In this document: positions 7,270 through 17,786 of the stretch, piece by piece
Layout of the letters: every line of letters begins with the position of its first letter
Numbering within the stretch: position 1 is the stretch's first letter
DNA from: Nitrospirillum sp034653355
GTDB lineage: Bacteria > Pseudomonadota > Alphaproteobacteria > Azospirillales > Azospirillaceae
Direction: 5' to 3'
Length of the DNA: 64,000 nt
NCBI RefSeq assembly: GCF_034653355.1
Contig: NZ_JAYEER010000001.1
Location: forward strand, 1,550,001-1,614,000
Made by a program: the position numbers and the translations under genes
Notes under the pieces: generated by a model
What the model saw: the letters and a program-made list of their open reading frames with translations, nothing else
The model's database searches: none
Told to the model about the DNA's origin: nothing

Positions 7270-8832
7270 TCACGCCGGCGTGGCGTTGGGATCGACCTTC
7301 ACCACGGCCCAGATCTGGTTGGTCAGCGCCGCCCACGTCCCCAACCCGACAGTTCCAGCCTGCGTGAAGCTGATGACCCAACCGGCCGCGCCCGACCACC
7401 CGATATATCCAGGTACGCCCACGCTGGACCCCAGCACCCATTTGGCGTTGCCCGAAGACGAATCCGTCGTCTGAACGAGCTGATTGTTTATCGCGCTGAA
7501 ATTCGTCGGCATTGCCAGGTATTGCTTGCTGGCACCGTTGAGGAAGAACGAATAAAGGCCATCCTGCCTCAGGATCCATCGCTGGGTGACATCGTTGGGA
7601 TCCAACGGCTTCAGAATTAGGGCGCCCGTGCCATCGGCTTTCTGCGGTGCGATGACATTGCCCAGGTTCTGGATATAAAAGTAGATGGAACCATTCCCCA
7701 AGTAATCGCCGCTGGCGTTTCGCAAGGTGAGCGCCGGCAGTGACGGCAGGGGCGTGACGGTGACGGGGAAGTTTTGCGGAGCGTCGGACGTGGAGATATT
7801 GTCCTTGTAGGTCTTCAGGCCTTGGACGGCCGCCGCCCGGTAGGTCTTGAGCGTGGCGATGGCGGGATCGGCGATGGCGGCCAAGGCGGTGGCCGTGCCG
7901 TTATAACGCTCCGGGTGCTCCTTGGCGTCCCGGTACTGCCCCAGCAGGGTATCCGTGGCGTCGATCTCCTGCTGCAGCGCCGCGCAATTGTGGAGCAGGG
8001 TTGTGCCCAACGCCCACGGGGTCGGCTGCGGCAGTGTTTTGTCTTTCAAGGCCGCACGGGCGACGGCGTCGTAGTCGGTGATCGTGGCGCTCAACGCGAC
8101 CGAATTGGCTGCGGAAACCGACAGCAGGAAAGTGTTCACGGCATCGAACGCGGCCACCGCGTCCAACTGCCCCGGTATGACCTTGCCACCCTTGGAGACA
8201 TAGTAGACTTGAGCCCGGGTGTTCGAGAGCGTCCGCTTGAAATTCTGCTGCACGTCAACCGAGGCGCTGGCGCTGAACGCCCCCTGTGCCGCCACTGAAA
8301 TCGAGGTGTGCAGGTTCCGCTGCTCGGTTTCACTGGTCGTCAGCCATTGAAACACCATGGTGACGGATGCGCCCTTCTCGATTTCACGGACATAACCGTG
8401 GCCGTAACTTGCCGAGAAGGGTCCGGCGCCGGCCGGATTCTGCAGAAGCGCCACCGCGGGGTCGGTCAATGTAGGCTGATTGTAAGAGGAGGTGCCGGTG
8501 ACGACCTTGCCCACGACGGTCAGCCAGACGCCGTAGCTGCTGTAGTCGAGGGAATTGAAAATATCCAGCGAACCGGACGCGGAAAAAATGCCGTAACTGG
8601 CACTGGCGCTGGCCTGGACATGCAGGCTGGTGGCCAGCTCCTCTTTGGAGGTCGCGAAGGTGATGGTCAGCGCCTCCTCGGCGCTGTTGCTTGGGCTCGT
8701 GGTGCTTCCAGGCAATTCAGCAGGCACGTTTGCCATGCCGATCAACTTGGAGGCGCCGGTCGCGATATCCACACCCATTCCCAGCGCCAGCCCCGGTGCG
8801 CAATCAACTTGCAGATCCATGATTTTCTCCAT
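7270..8832 (-). CDS. Putative pore-forming protein: MACPF-like region plus beta-trefoil C-terminus
   Basis: A 520-residue protein of unknown function. Residues 50-215 have alternating Ser/Ala/Val strands and the segment YGHGYVREIEKGASV (about 143-157), which resembles the Tyr-Gly-x-His/Gly-x-Val...Gly signature of MACPF-type pore-forming proteins. Residues 265-350 look helical. From about 375 on, repeated QxW-like units (RWILRQDGLYSFF, KWVLG, QIWAVVKVD) suggest a beta-trefoil lectin-like domain. No signal peptide is seen; the protein begins MEKIMDLQVDCAPG. It is divergent from the giant sensor kinase gene, with 98 bases between them. Family assignment is by eye and tentative. Confidence 0.5.
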   Translation of the reverse strand: MEKIMDLQVDCAPGLALGMGVDIATGASKLIGMANVPAELPGSTTSPSNSAEEALTITFATSKEELATSLHVQASASASYGIFSASGSLDIFNSLDYSSYGVWLTVVGKVVTGTSSYNQPTLTDPAVALLQNPAGAGPFSASYGHGYVREIEKGASVTMVFQWLTTSETEQRNLHTSISVAAQGAFSASASVDVQQNFKRTLSNTRAQVYYVSKGGKVIPGQLDAVAAFDAVNTFLLSVSAANSVALSATITDYDAVARAALKDKTLPQPTPWALGTTLLHNCAALQQEIDATDTLLGQYRDAKEHPERYNGTATALAAIADPAIATLKTYRAAAVQGLKTYKDNISTSDAPQNFPVTVTPLPSLPALTLRNASGDYLGNGSIYFYIQNLGNVIAPQKADGTGALILKPLDPNDVTQRWILRQDGLYSFFLNGASKQYLAMPTNFSAINNQLVQTTDSSSGNAKWVLGSSVGVPGYIGWSGAAGWVISFTQAGTVGLGTWAALTNQIWAVVKVDPNATPA

Positions 8833-8930
8833 TTCTACATTAACATGCTGTTTGCGTAGTTTTTTCTACTAGCAAGTGCATGCAGCGGAGGCTATCAAGC
8901 CGTTGCCGACAGAATGTCGATAGGGTGTGA

Positions 8931-11900
8931 ATGGCGGTTGACCGGTGCATCATCGGGGCGTCACCCCGCGCTCGCTGTCCGTTCACCAGGCGGTGCCGGT
9001 TCAGTGCCCGGGTGAGCTTTGCTCGTGCTCTGGCGGCCTTTCTCGCCGTTTGGCTGGCAACCGTTTGCGCCGTGGCCCAGGGAGCCCCTTCCACCGTGGA
9101 GCAACTGGCCACGCCGCTGTTCAGCCATATCGGCGTCGCCGAGGGGCTGCCGGTGCCATCCGTCCAGAAGGTCGCGCAAGATCGGGCGGGCTTCATGTGG
9201 TTTTCCACGCCCAGCGGCCTGGCCCGCTGGGACGGATACCGGATGCGCGTCTTCCGGCATGTGGACGGGCGGGACGGCAGCCTGCCGGAGAATTTCGTCG
9301 ACGAGCTTCTGCCCGACCCGGACGGATCGATGTGGGTTTCCACCCTGTCCGGCCTGATCAGCCGCTGGGATCCCGTGACCGAACGGTTTTCGACCTATCA
9401 ACCGCCGGACGAGGGGACGGGCAGGGTGGGGCCGATGGCTGGTGATGGCCATGGCGGGGTGTGGGCCGGTGGCCGCAACGGGTTGATCCATCTCGAACGG
9501 GCCAGTCCCGTCACCCGACGGATCACGCGCCAAGGGGTGGGCATGGTCTTCCGCGACCGTGACGGCATCCTATGGGTCGGTGGCAGCATCAAGGCGCCAC
9601 CGCTATCCCGCATGAACCAGCGGGAGGAACTGGTGCCGGTTCCCTTGCCGCATGGGGCCGACGCGCCGCTCGTGTCCATGATCCAGGCGCCGGACGGCAC
9701 CCTCTGGTACGGCACCTATGACGGCGCGCTGGGCCGGATACGCCTCATCGACGGACGCCCCCAGGCCGAGGCCGTCCTGCCGCCGCAGGGTTGGTACGCG
9801 CTGTCCCTGGTGCAACCCGATCCGGACACCCTCTGGATCTCCCTGTTCGGCGGCGGGCTGTTGTCGTACGACATTCCCACGGGACGTACCCGTCACATTC
9901 GCCGTGACGCGGTCGAGCCGGGTCGCCTTCCCGACGATTTCGTGACCCAGATTTACCTGGACCACTCCGGGCTGGCCTGGGTGGCGCATCAATCGGGGGT
10001 CGAGCGCTTCGATCCCGGCGGCCAGGCGATCCGTCCCATCTTCGCCCCCAGCGCCACCCTGCAAGGCGACCAGGTGCGCAGCATGGCGCTGGACGCGGAC
10101 GGTGGCCTTTGGCTGGGCTATCGCCGTGGTGGCGTGCAACGCGTGGACATGGCTAGCGGCGCCGCGCCACGCTTCTTGCCCCGGATATTGACCGAGAACC
10201 GGCCCTATGAACTGATCCAGGGCTTTGCCCAGTTGCCCGATGGCGACATGCTGACCGCCACGCGCTTCGCCGTCTTCCGCACCAGCCCGCGCACCGGCCG
10301 GGTGGCGCCGATCCAGCCCCTGGCGGGATTGAACACGACGGTGCTGCTGGCCGACGGCAACGATCTGTGGGCTGGAGGATTTTGGGGGCTGGGCCGGTTC
10401 GACGCCCATGACATCGATGGTGGGCCGCGCGAAACCTGGCGGAACGACGCGGCCGCCCCGGGAAGCCTGAATTTCGGCGCCATCAATGCGCTGTGGCGCG
10501 ACACCGCCGGGCGCCTTTGGGTCGGTACGGTGGGCGGCCTAGACCTACTCGGTGCCGAACCGGCGGCGTTTCCGGCATTTCCGGCACGACCCCAACGACG
10601 GGGCCAGCCTGCCCAACGACGTTGTCAACGCTTTCGCCGAGGATGGACAAGGACGACTGTGGGTCGGCACCGAAGGAGGGATCGGCATTTTGCTCCCGGC
10701 CGGGGATCACTTCGACCGGCTGACCCGGGCCCGAGGCCTGCCCAGCGACGGCGTCCGCATGCTGTTGCGCGATCGCCAGGGCCGCATGTGGGTCAGCACC
10801 GATGCCGGTTTGGCCATGGTCGACCCCGGCACCATGGCCGTCCGCCGTTTCGACGCCGCCGATGGCGACGGCATGCATTCCTATTTCGCCCGATCCGGCG
10901 TCCTGTTGCCGGATGGCGGCCTGCTGTTCGGCGGTGTGGCCGGTATGACGCTGGTGAGGCCTGACCGGCTGCGCGACTGGTCCTATGTGCCGACCATCGC
11001 GGTAAGTCAAGCGAAGGTCGGCGGCCGGGTCTTGCCGGCGGCGGAACCGCTGGTGGTGCCGTCGGACAGCCGTAGCGTCGAGGTGGAGTTCGCCGCCCTC
11101 GACTACGCCGCGCCGGAGCACAACCAATATGCCTACCAGTTGGAAGGGTTCGACACGGGCTGGATCTCGACCGACGCCGGTCGGCGCATCGCGGCCTATA
11201 CCAACCTCCCTCCCGGGTCGTACCGTTTGCTGCTGCGCGGATCGAACAGGATCGGCACTTGGGCCCATCCGGTCGCGTTGCCGGTGACGGTGCTGCCGGC
11301 CTGGTATCAGACCAGCTGGGCAAAAACGGCGGGCGTGATCGCCGGATTGGCGGCCATCGCCGGTCTGATACAGGCCCGCACTGGCCAGTTGCGCGCCCGG
11401 CAGCACACGCTGGAGCGGCTGGTGGCCGACCGGACGCTGGAACTGCGCCACGCCGTGGATCGGGCTGAAAGCTCGGACCAGGCGAAGTCCCGTCTTCTGG
11501 CCGTCGTCAGCCATGAAATCCGAACGCCGCTCAACGGCATCCTGGGCATGCTCCAACTCCTCGACCCGGATCGGCTGCCGCCGGACCAACGCCACCTGCT
11601 GGACATCGCCGAGACGTCGGGAGGCACGCTGCTGAGCCTGCTCGACGGCATCTTGGACTATGGCCGGTTGACGGCGGAGGGAGAGACGCTGGCGCTGGGC
11701 GACGTCGACTTGCGCCGCCTGGCCGAGGCCGCGCTGGTTCTGCTTGGCCCACAGGCGGACGCCAAAGGATTGGACCTGCGCTTGGAAATCGCCCCGTCCG
11801 TTCCGGTTTCCATTCGCGCGGACGAGGCCCGCCTCAATCGTGTACTGCTGAACCTCCTGGGTAATGCCGTGAAATTCACCCCGGCGGGTGGCATCCGTAT

Positions 11901-13029
11901 GTCGGCTTGGGTGACCGATGGATTGCTGCTCATCGCGGTATCGGACCAAGGCATCGGCATCGCGCCGGAATTGCGCGACGCCATTTTTGAGGATTTCGTG
12001 CAAGCTGACGACAGCATCACCCGGCGCTTCGGCGGCACCGGACTGGGGCTTGCCATCAGCCGGCGCATCGCCAGGCTGATGGGAGGCGACCTTACGGTCG
12101 ACAGCACCCTGGGCCACGGCAGCACCTTCATCTTGGCCGTACCGCTGGTGCATCCCGTCGCCTGCGGTGAAGCCGGGCCTTCGTCCTCGCAACCTCGTCA
12201 TCGGCCATCGTTCCGGGGGGCTGGTCCAGGGCTGGAAGACGGCGGCCTGCCCGCTTGGTCGGTGCTGGCGGTGGATGACGATGCGGTCAACCGGCAAGTG
12301 GTCGCCGGATTACTACGCCGCCTGGGGCAGAAACCGACCCTTGCGGCCTCGGTGGCCGAAGCCTTGGACCGGATGAGGACACAGTCCTTCGACGTGGTCA
12401 TGACCGACCTCCACATGCCAGGCCAAGACGGTTTTGTCTTGGCGGAGAGTTTGCGGGCGCTGCCTGGCCGGTCCCCACGCGTCATCGCTATGACGGCGGA
12501 TCTCACGGACGTGAGCCGGCGGCGCTGTCTGGCGGCGGGCATCGAGCTGACCATTTCCAAGCCCCTGTTGCTCAGTGCCGTGCGGGCGGCCTTGGTATGC
12601 GGGGAGGGGGCGGCGGCTTGGGAAACGGTCAACCAAGCGGGATCGGAACCGGGAAACCCACTGGATCTGGCTTTCCTGCGGCAGCAATGGCAGGCGCTGG
12701 GAGCGGGGGGCCTGACACGGCTGACGCGGTTGTTCGTCCGCACATCCCGGACCACGCTGGCTGCCTTGGAACGCGCCGCCGTCGAAAACGACCGCCGGCA
12801 ACTGCGCGAAATGGTGCACCGGTTGCGCAGCGCCGCGGGGGCGGTGGGCTTGGCTGAACTGTACGCGGCGGCCGGACGGCTGGAAACGGCGGCGGAACGG
12901 GGTGACGCGGCCGATTTCATCGCCTGGGTGGCGGATTTGCGCCGGCAACGCCGGGCCGGCTTGATGGCCCTGTCGGCAACGCGGCGGCGCATCAAGTTCC
13001 ACGCGGGGGATGACCTGGTGCCCTTTTAG
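8931..13029 (+). pseudogene. Propeller-type hybrid sensor histidine kinase, frameshifted
   Basis: One gene in two frames, about 1,365 residues if joined. The first frame has a signal peptide (to about residue 50) and repeated two-component-regulator propeller blades (DRAGFMWFSTPSGLARWDG, DGILWVGG, DGTLWYGTYDG, GRLWVGTVGGLD). The second frame, open from about 10550, continues the propeller (GRLWVGTEGGIG), then a Y_Y_Y domain, a membrane helix, HisKA (SHEIRTPLNG), HATPase (GGTGLGLAIS), a receiver (TDLHMPGQDG) and an Hpt domain (MVHRLRSAAGAVG). The break lies at about 10541-10575 and equals one extra base. Both halves keep every motif, so it is either a very recent mutation or a sequence error. 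Its 3' end overlaps the convergent OmpR-type regulator, its likely partner. Confidence 0.85.
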
Positions 13030-13765
13030 GCTGCGGTTGGCAAGTTCCCAGCCGGTACCCCATGCCGGAAACGGTGATGATGGCTGGCAGGCTCGGCGAG
13101 CTTTGCGGGGTGACGAGCTTGTGGCGCAGCCGCGCGATCAAAGTGTCCACGGTGCGCGGATTGACCTCGCCACTGCCGCGGTTGCTGACCACTTCCGCCA
13201 GGTAGTCCCGGCTTAAAGGGCGGCCATCCGCTTCCACCAACGCGGCCAGCAGATCGAATTCGCCACGGGTCAGATGCAGGGGGCGTCCATCGCCATCCAG
13301 AAGCTCGCGCCGTGTCAAATCCAGCAGCCAGGTTCCAAATTGCGTGACGGTCTGTCGGGCAAGGTCCGCGCTGGCGCGCAGGCGCCGAAGCAGGGCATGG
13401 GCGCGGGCCAGCAGCTCACGAAGGTCCACGGGCTTGGAGACGAAATCATCTCCTCCCAACTCGAAGGCGATGATGCGGTCGATCGTATCGTTCAATTCGG
13501 TCACGAAGATGATGCCGGCCTGGCTGGTGGCACGAATTTCACGCGCCAACTCCATTCCCGATCCATCCGGCAGCCTCACATCAAGGAAGATCAAGTCGGT
13601 TGGCCGTCGTCGCAAATGGGCCATGCATTCAGCCAAGCCACCCGCTTCGCGCACTTCAAAGCCGTTTGCGCTGAAATAGGTGACGATGGCCAGCCGCGTA
13701 ACCTCATCATCCTCCACGACGATCAGTTGATCCGGCCGGAGGCGCGCCGATGGACGGAAGTGCAT
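12992..13765 (-). CDS. OmpR-family DNA-binding response regulator
   Basis: A 257-residue two-domain regulator. The receiver domain (about residues 14-128) has the acidic pair EDDE, the phosphorylation site in LIFLDVRLPDG, and the KP of DDFVSKPVDL. The C-terminal winged helix (about 145-245) ends with the usual NPRTVDTLIARLRHKL and GMGYRLG strings. The ATG at 13765 is chosen since GAGAG lies eight bases upstream; ATG 13771 and TTG 13780 are alternatives. It is convergent with and overlaps the hybrid kinase by 38 bases. The kinase's Hpt domain could pass phosphate to this protein, as in TorS/TorR-like relays; that pairing is inferred from position. Confidence 0.9.
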   Translation of the reverse strand: MHFRPSARLRPDQLIVVEDDEVTRLAIVTYFSANGFEVREAGGLAECMAHLRRRPTDLIFLDVRLPDGSGMELAREIRATSQAGIIFVTELNDTIDRIIAFELGGDDFVSKPVDLRELLARAHALLRRLRASADLARQTVTQFGTWLLDLTRRELLDGDGRPLHLTRGEFDLLAALVEADGRPLSRDYLAEVVSNRGSGEVNPRTVDTLIARLRHKLVTPQSSPSLPAIITVSGMGYRLGTCQPQPKRAPGHPPRGT

Positions 13766-13998
13766 TGCCATAACTCTCAAGGAGCGGATCGCTTAAGGGA
13801 GAAAGTGTTTTGCCGGTGAACAATTCTTAGATGCGTCTGACGGAGATGCCCAGGGTAAAACAGGAGCGGGATCCCGCGCCTTGACCCACGATGGCGGCCA
13901 AGGCGTGCGACAAATTCTCCAGCATCCGCATAAGGCGTGACGACGCCTGGGCGATCAATAGGATGGGGGCGTTTTCTCACCTTGGACCGCCGGTGGCC

Positions 13999-15357
13999 AT
14001 GCGACGCGCCCTTCCGCTTCTTGCCGGTGCCTGCCTGCTGATCGGTTCCGTGGCGCGGGCCGCCGATGGTGGGCCGGCGCCGCTTGGTCATGGGCAGGTG
14101 GCGGATGCGGTGGCGACCATCAGCCGCCTGCTGCGCGACCATTATCCTTTGCCTGACATTTCAGCGCGGTATGGGAAGGTGCTGGCGCGCGGGCTGAAGG
14201 CCGGGCGCTATGATGGGCAAGCGCCATGCTCCCTGGCCAAGAGGCTGACCGAGGATTTGCGGGCCGAGCATGCCGACCTGCATCTGAGCGTACGGTGCGA
14301 CGCCGCGCCTGGCGACGATCCGGGCCCGGAGGAGGTGGCCGGCCCCTACCACGGCATCGCCGCCGTCACCGTCGACCCCGATCTGCCCGTCACCATCATC
14401 CGCTCCCCGGGACCGTGGACCGCTAATGAGGCCGGATTCGCCAGCGCCGCCGCCGCCATGACCCTGGCCGCCCGGTCGCACTACGTCATCATCGACGTGC
14501 GCGGCAATGGCGGCGGCAATGGCGAGATCGGGGTGTTCCTGGCGACATACTTCTTTCCCGTGGGGCAAGAGCGCCTGCTGGTCCGGGGTGTGCACCGCGA
14601 CCCCGCGCGGGAAGAACAGGAGTGGACCTACGGCTATGTCCCCGGCCGCCGCCTGGCCGACGCCAAGCTCTACATCCTGGTCGACGCCCACACCGGTTCG
14701 GCGGCGGAGGGCTTCGCCTTCGGCCTGCAGCGGGCGGGGCGCGCCACCGTCGTGGGCCAGACGACGGCGGGCGCCGGTATCGCGGGCCACCTGGAGGATT
14801 TGCCCTGCGGCCTGTCGCTGTTCCTGCCGACCAAGCTGCTGCGGGCGCCGGATGGCGGCGACGGCTGGGAAGGGGTGGGGGTGCGGCCCGACGTGGTGAC
14901 GGAACCCGGCCAGGAAAAGGCCGCCGCCTACGACCTGATCCGCGCCGACTGGCCCACAGCGCGCGAGAACCCGGACTTCGCCCTGACCACGACGTTGCCG
15001 GCCGACCAGCGGCCACCCCTGGACGCGACGGCCGAGCCCTGGGACCTGGGTCGGGCGACGCTGCCCCAGGTGGAGCGCTGCCGTCATACCGAGCCCGATC
15101 CGGATGACGCCGGCGTCCGCCTCATGACCAACGTCTGTCCCCAGCCCATCACCCTGGAACAGCGCCGCAGCACCAACCCGAACACGCTGCGCCTGGACAC
15201 GCTGGACAGCGGCCAGACCCTAGCCACCAGGGCCACGCCGCGCGGCGGCTGGCGGATCATGGCCGTCTGCCCCGCCGGCTATCGCAGCAGCGTGCCGGTG
15301 ACAGCGGACAACATCCCGGCCATTTCCAATGGCGCCTATGACTGCGTGCGGGAGTAA
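13999..15357 (+). CDS. Exported S41-family peptidase
   Basis: A 452-residue protein with a signal peptide (MRRALPLLAGACLLIGSVARA) and an S41 tail-specific-protease core. The strand VIIDVRGNGGGNGE, the catalytic serine region DAHTGSAAEGFAFGLQ and the following VVGQTTAGAG are the usual order of the family (C-terminal processing/tricorn-type). A PDZ domain is not obvious, as in the interphotoreceptor-retinoid-binding-like subgroup. The C-terminal 100 residues (after about 350) are extra and unassigned. The start at 13999 places the signal peptide at the N-terminus; an in-frame ATG at 13963 would precede it with a poor leader. It stands alone. Confidence 0.85.
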   Translation: MRRALPLLAGACLLIGSVARAADGGPAPLGHGQVADAVATISRLLRDHYPLPDISARYGKVLARGLKAGRYDGQAPCSLAKRLTEDLRAEHADLHLSVRCDAAPGDDPGPEEVAGPYHGIAAVTVDPDLPVTIIRSPGPWTANEAGFASAAAAMTLAARSHYVIIDVRGNGGGNGEIGVFLATYFFPVGQERLLVRGVHRDPAREEQEWTYGYVPGRRLADAKLYILVDAHTGSAAEGFAFGLQRAGRATVVGQTTAGAGIAGHLEDLPCGLSLFLPTKLLRAPDGGDGWEGVGVRPDVVTEPGQEKAAAYDLIRADWPTARENPDFALTTTLPADQRPPLDATAEPWDLGRATLPQVERCRHTEPDPDDAGVRLMTNVCPQPITLEQRRSTNPNTLRLDTLDSGQTLATRATPRGGWRIMAVCPAGYRSSVPVTADNIPAISNGAYDCVRE

Positions 15358-15593
15358 ATGCCCCGTCGCTGGCCAAGCACGCGCCCGGCGGCGGGGCAGG
15401 GCAATGATGAGGGGCGGTCAGGCACGGGCGGCCTTGGCCCTATCCCCATGCCGGAATTGTGGAAGGCGGCGCAGAGTCAGCGGCCTTCGTGCCTCACCAG
15501 GACAAAGGTCTGGAACTTGTCATGGGGGAAGGGCGGGGCTATGTCACGTAGGTCGCATCGTCGTTCCCAATCGGGAGGCCCACATCCATGCAA

Positions 15594-17339
15594 TCAGGCA
15601 CCGCTCATGGATAGCGCGCACTGCTTGCGTTGGGAGGGCGAGCGCGATGCCGTTAGGCGCATCTCCTGACCGTCAATGAGCTTCTTGCCCCTTGGATAGT
15701 AGGTGATGACGCGCTCACGGGCACCGTCGCGAACACGGACACTCCACGCTGTTGTGGAGACGCCCATCGTTCCGCTCAACTTTGCCAATCTGACCATGCC
15801 GTCGCGCAGTCCGGCGGCATAGGCAGGACCATCCGGCTGAACCCCGGCAAACACGCCACCGCTTTTCCCCGTAGCTACGCGATCATAGCCAAGGTCGAAC
15901 TCCGCCAGCTTCACACCCGTGATCGTGGCACAACTGGCGAAGAGGTCCGCCGGTAATATAATCGTATCGCCCGCGTCGATGTACTTTGCGAGCATCGGCC
16001 GCATATCGAAGGCAACGGCATCGGCGGCTGAGAGCAGATTCGCGATCACGGGCGGTTTGGCGTTCGCGGGCGCAGCCTGCCAGCGGTCGCGCATGAGAAG
16101 CATGATGCTGTCCAGTCCGCGCTTTCCAGACCCCCGCAACGCATGGTCAAGCAGGAACGCAAACAATTGTCCGCGGTCATAGGCGAGTTGGTGCACGTCC
16201 TGATCCGACCATGCCCCTTTCGCGGTTTGGGCGTTGGTGTAGTTGCGGGCTTTCGACGTTGCCAGGCGGGTGATTACTTCGTTTAGGTTGTCCGTAAACT
16301 GCCCCGGCGACCACAGACCTGAGCGCAACAGCGTCCTTCCCGTATAAAAATCAGTGAACCCCTCGCTGAACCAATAGACTGATGCCTCGCCATCCGTGTC
16401 GGGCATCTCTCCGACTTGGCGCGGTATCCAATTATGCATATGTTCGTGCGCTATATTCCGTTCAAGGACGGGCATCTGCGTATCCGGAGAGGCATATTGG
16501 ACGAAGCCATGGTTTCGACCTGTGCCCCCGGACGAACTGAACCCCAGCGACGGAGCCAAGCCGACCATGGTCACTGTGTAGTTGCCCGTGATGCCACCCC
16601 AGAATTTGCGCTCGGCATCGATCGTCCGCGCCACGCGATCAGCATACGCATCAACATTCCATTCAAAAGAACCGTGACTTACGAAGCGAAGCGTGCCTCC
16701 GCTGATCGGACGGCTCCGTATTGCGACCTCCCGTCCGGCGATGAAGCTGGCGCCGATTACATCGGCGACAGTTGAGGGTCGAGCATCCTCGCTCGATACC
16801 GTCACCCAACCTTTCGGCCAACCTTTCCAGCGTACCGTTGCCGGCGCGGTGTCGCGGTCCTTGAGGCCGACGATAAATTGGTCGCCCATGCCGGTGAACC
16901 AATCCGGGCGGATCATAGGTCCGTTCGTGAGGATCCCGTCCTTCGCATTCGGCTCATGGTCATAAGCACTGGATACAGCGTAGCGCAGTGTGACACTCCG
17001 GCTCGGCGGACCTACAACCTTACGTTGTGATGGCGACAGCGTTACAATAGACCCTCCGATTACATCGATGGGTGAAAGATATCGGTAGAGCTGGTCAGTA
17101 CCGCCCCATTCTTCAGGTAAGATAAGAACAACGTCACCCGTCGCGCCGATCGGCACCGTGACCTCTACCAATACTCCGATTAACTGACCGGCATCAGCTT
17201 TCGGAGATATCGTATAAGTGATTGAAGGGGCGGAGAATACTGCCGTCGACGCGCTGCTTGTCCCCAACAAAGCGAGCAGCGCGATCCCTATGAAGCTGGG
17301 AAACAGCTTGAACCCGATCGCCCTTCGTTTTCCCCGCAT
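15594..17339 (-). CDS. Exported M61-like metallopeptidase with C-terminal PDZ-like region
   Basis: A 581-residue protein. An N-terminal signal peptide (FKLFPSFIGIALLALLGTSSAS) is followed by a beta-rich domain, then a gluzincin zinc site HEHMH (in NIAHEHMHNWIPRQ) with the third ligand in WFSEGFTDFY. The spacing matches M61 glycyl-aminopeptidase relatives. The C-terminal segment GGVFAGVQPDGPAYAAGLRDG looks like a PDZ loop. The ATG at 17339 follows AGGAGCAGG at good distance and starts the signal peptide; an ATG further up at 17384 is less likely. Codon choice is visibly less GC-biased than in neighbours, and an insertion-sequence remnant lies just upstream, both hints of acquisition. Confidence 0.8.
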   Translation of the reverse strand: MRGKRRAIGFKLFPSFIGIALLALLGTSSASTAVFSAPSITYTISPKADAGQLIGVLVEVTVPIGATGDVVLILPEEWGGTDQLYRYLSPIDVIGGSIVTLSPSQRKVVGPPSRSVTLRYAVSSAYDHEPNAKDGILTNGPMIRPDWFTGMGDQFIVGLKDRDTAPATVRWKGWPKGWVTVSSEDARPSTVADVIGASFIAGREVAIRSRPISGGTLRFVSHGSFEWNVDAYADRVARTIDAERKFWGGITGNYTVTMVGLAPSLGFSSSGGTGRNHGFVQYASPDTQMPVLERNIAHEHMHNWIPRQVGEMPDTDGEASVYWFSEGFTDFYTGRTLLRSGLWSPGQFTDNLNEVITRLATSKARNYTNAQTAKGAWSDQDVHQLAYDRGQLFAFLLDHALRGSGKRGLDSIMLLMRDRWQAAPANAKPPVIANLLSAADAVAFDMRPMLAKYIDAGDTIILPADLFASCATITGVKLAEFDLGYDRVATGKSGGVFAGVQPDGPAYAAGLRDGMVRLAKLSGTMGVSTTAWSVRVRDGARERVITYYPRGKKLIDGQEMRLTASRSPSQRKQCALSMSGA

Positions 17340-17423
17340 ACGCCCTGCTCCTGCCATTAGGAATCTCATGTTACCCATTATCATGAGAAGGGGGGACTCA
17401 AGTCGAAGTGCGACAAGGCTTTT

Positions 17424-17741
17424 TCATCCTACCCAACCGCGCCGAATTCCGCGAGCTTGGCGTGGAAGACCTCCGCAGTTGAGGCATCGGCGGTCTCGCT
17501 CCGCCGTGTGGTAGAAGTGACGCGCAATCTCCCGATAGACCGTCGACCGGTGCCGACCCAGCGTCGAGGCCAGCGCCGCAACCGAGAGACCGGCAACCAC
17601 ATCCCCCAGAACCTCCACCCGCCGAACTTCCCGGTCGCTCATCACCACCCAGCCCATCACCAACCTCCCAGCTGGCACCACCCAACCGGAAGACTGACAC
17701 TTCTACTTTGCTCTGGACTGACAGTTTAACTTTGCGCCTAC
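17424..17741 (-). mobile_element. Insertion-sequence remnant: transposase N-terminus and one end
   Basis: Reading on the minus strand from ATG at 17642, a 72-codon frame starts MSDREVRRVEVLGDVVAGLSVAA in short form, then LGRHRSTVYREIARHF, a helix-turn-helix as in IS30-type transposases; the leader also resembles ISNCY/IS481-like ones. It stops at 17424 long before any catalytic DDE domain, so it is a fragment. Upstream of it, GACTGACACTTCTACTTTGC (17692-17711) and GACTGACAGTTTAACTTTGC (17716-17735) repeat with 17 of 20 matches, as multiple transposase-binding sites in an IS end. The other end was not found. Family is uncertain. Confidence 0.6.
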
Positions 17742-17786
17742 ATAGGAAAAACCGATAATCTATCTTATGGAAATTATATAACGCCA

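Noticed and set aside
8840..8900. Imperfect inverted repeat with a T6 centre and a TGCATGCA palindrome before the kinase gene
   Set aside because: Short, bulged arms; could be chance in an AT-rich promoter region.
12992..13029. Overlap of kinase and response-regulator 3' ends as a sign of a wrong gene end
   Set aside because: Both frames end naturally and convergent overlaps of this size recur elsewhere in the window (2288-2316, 27921-27934).
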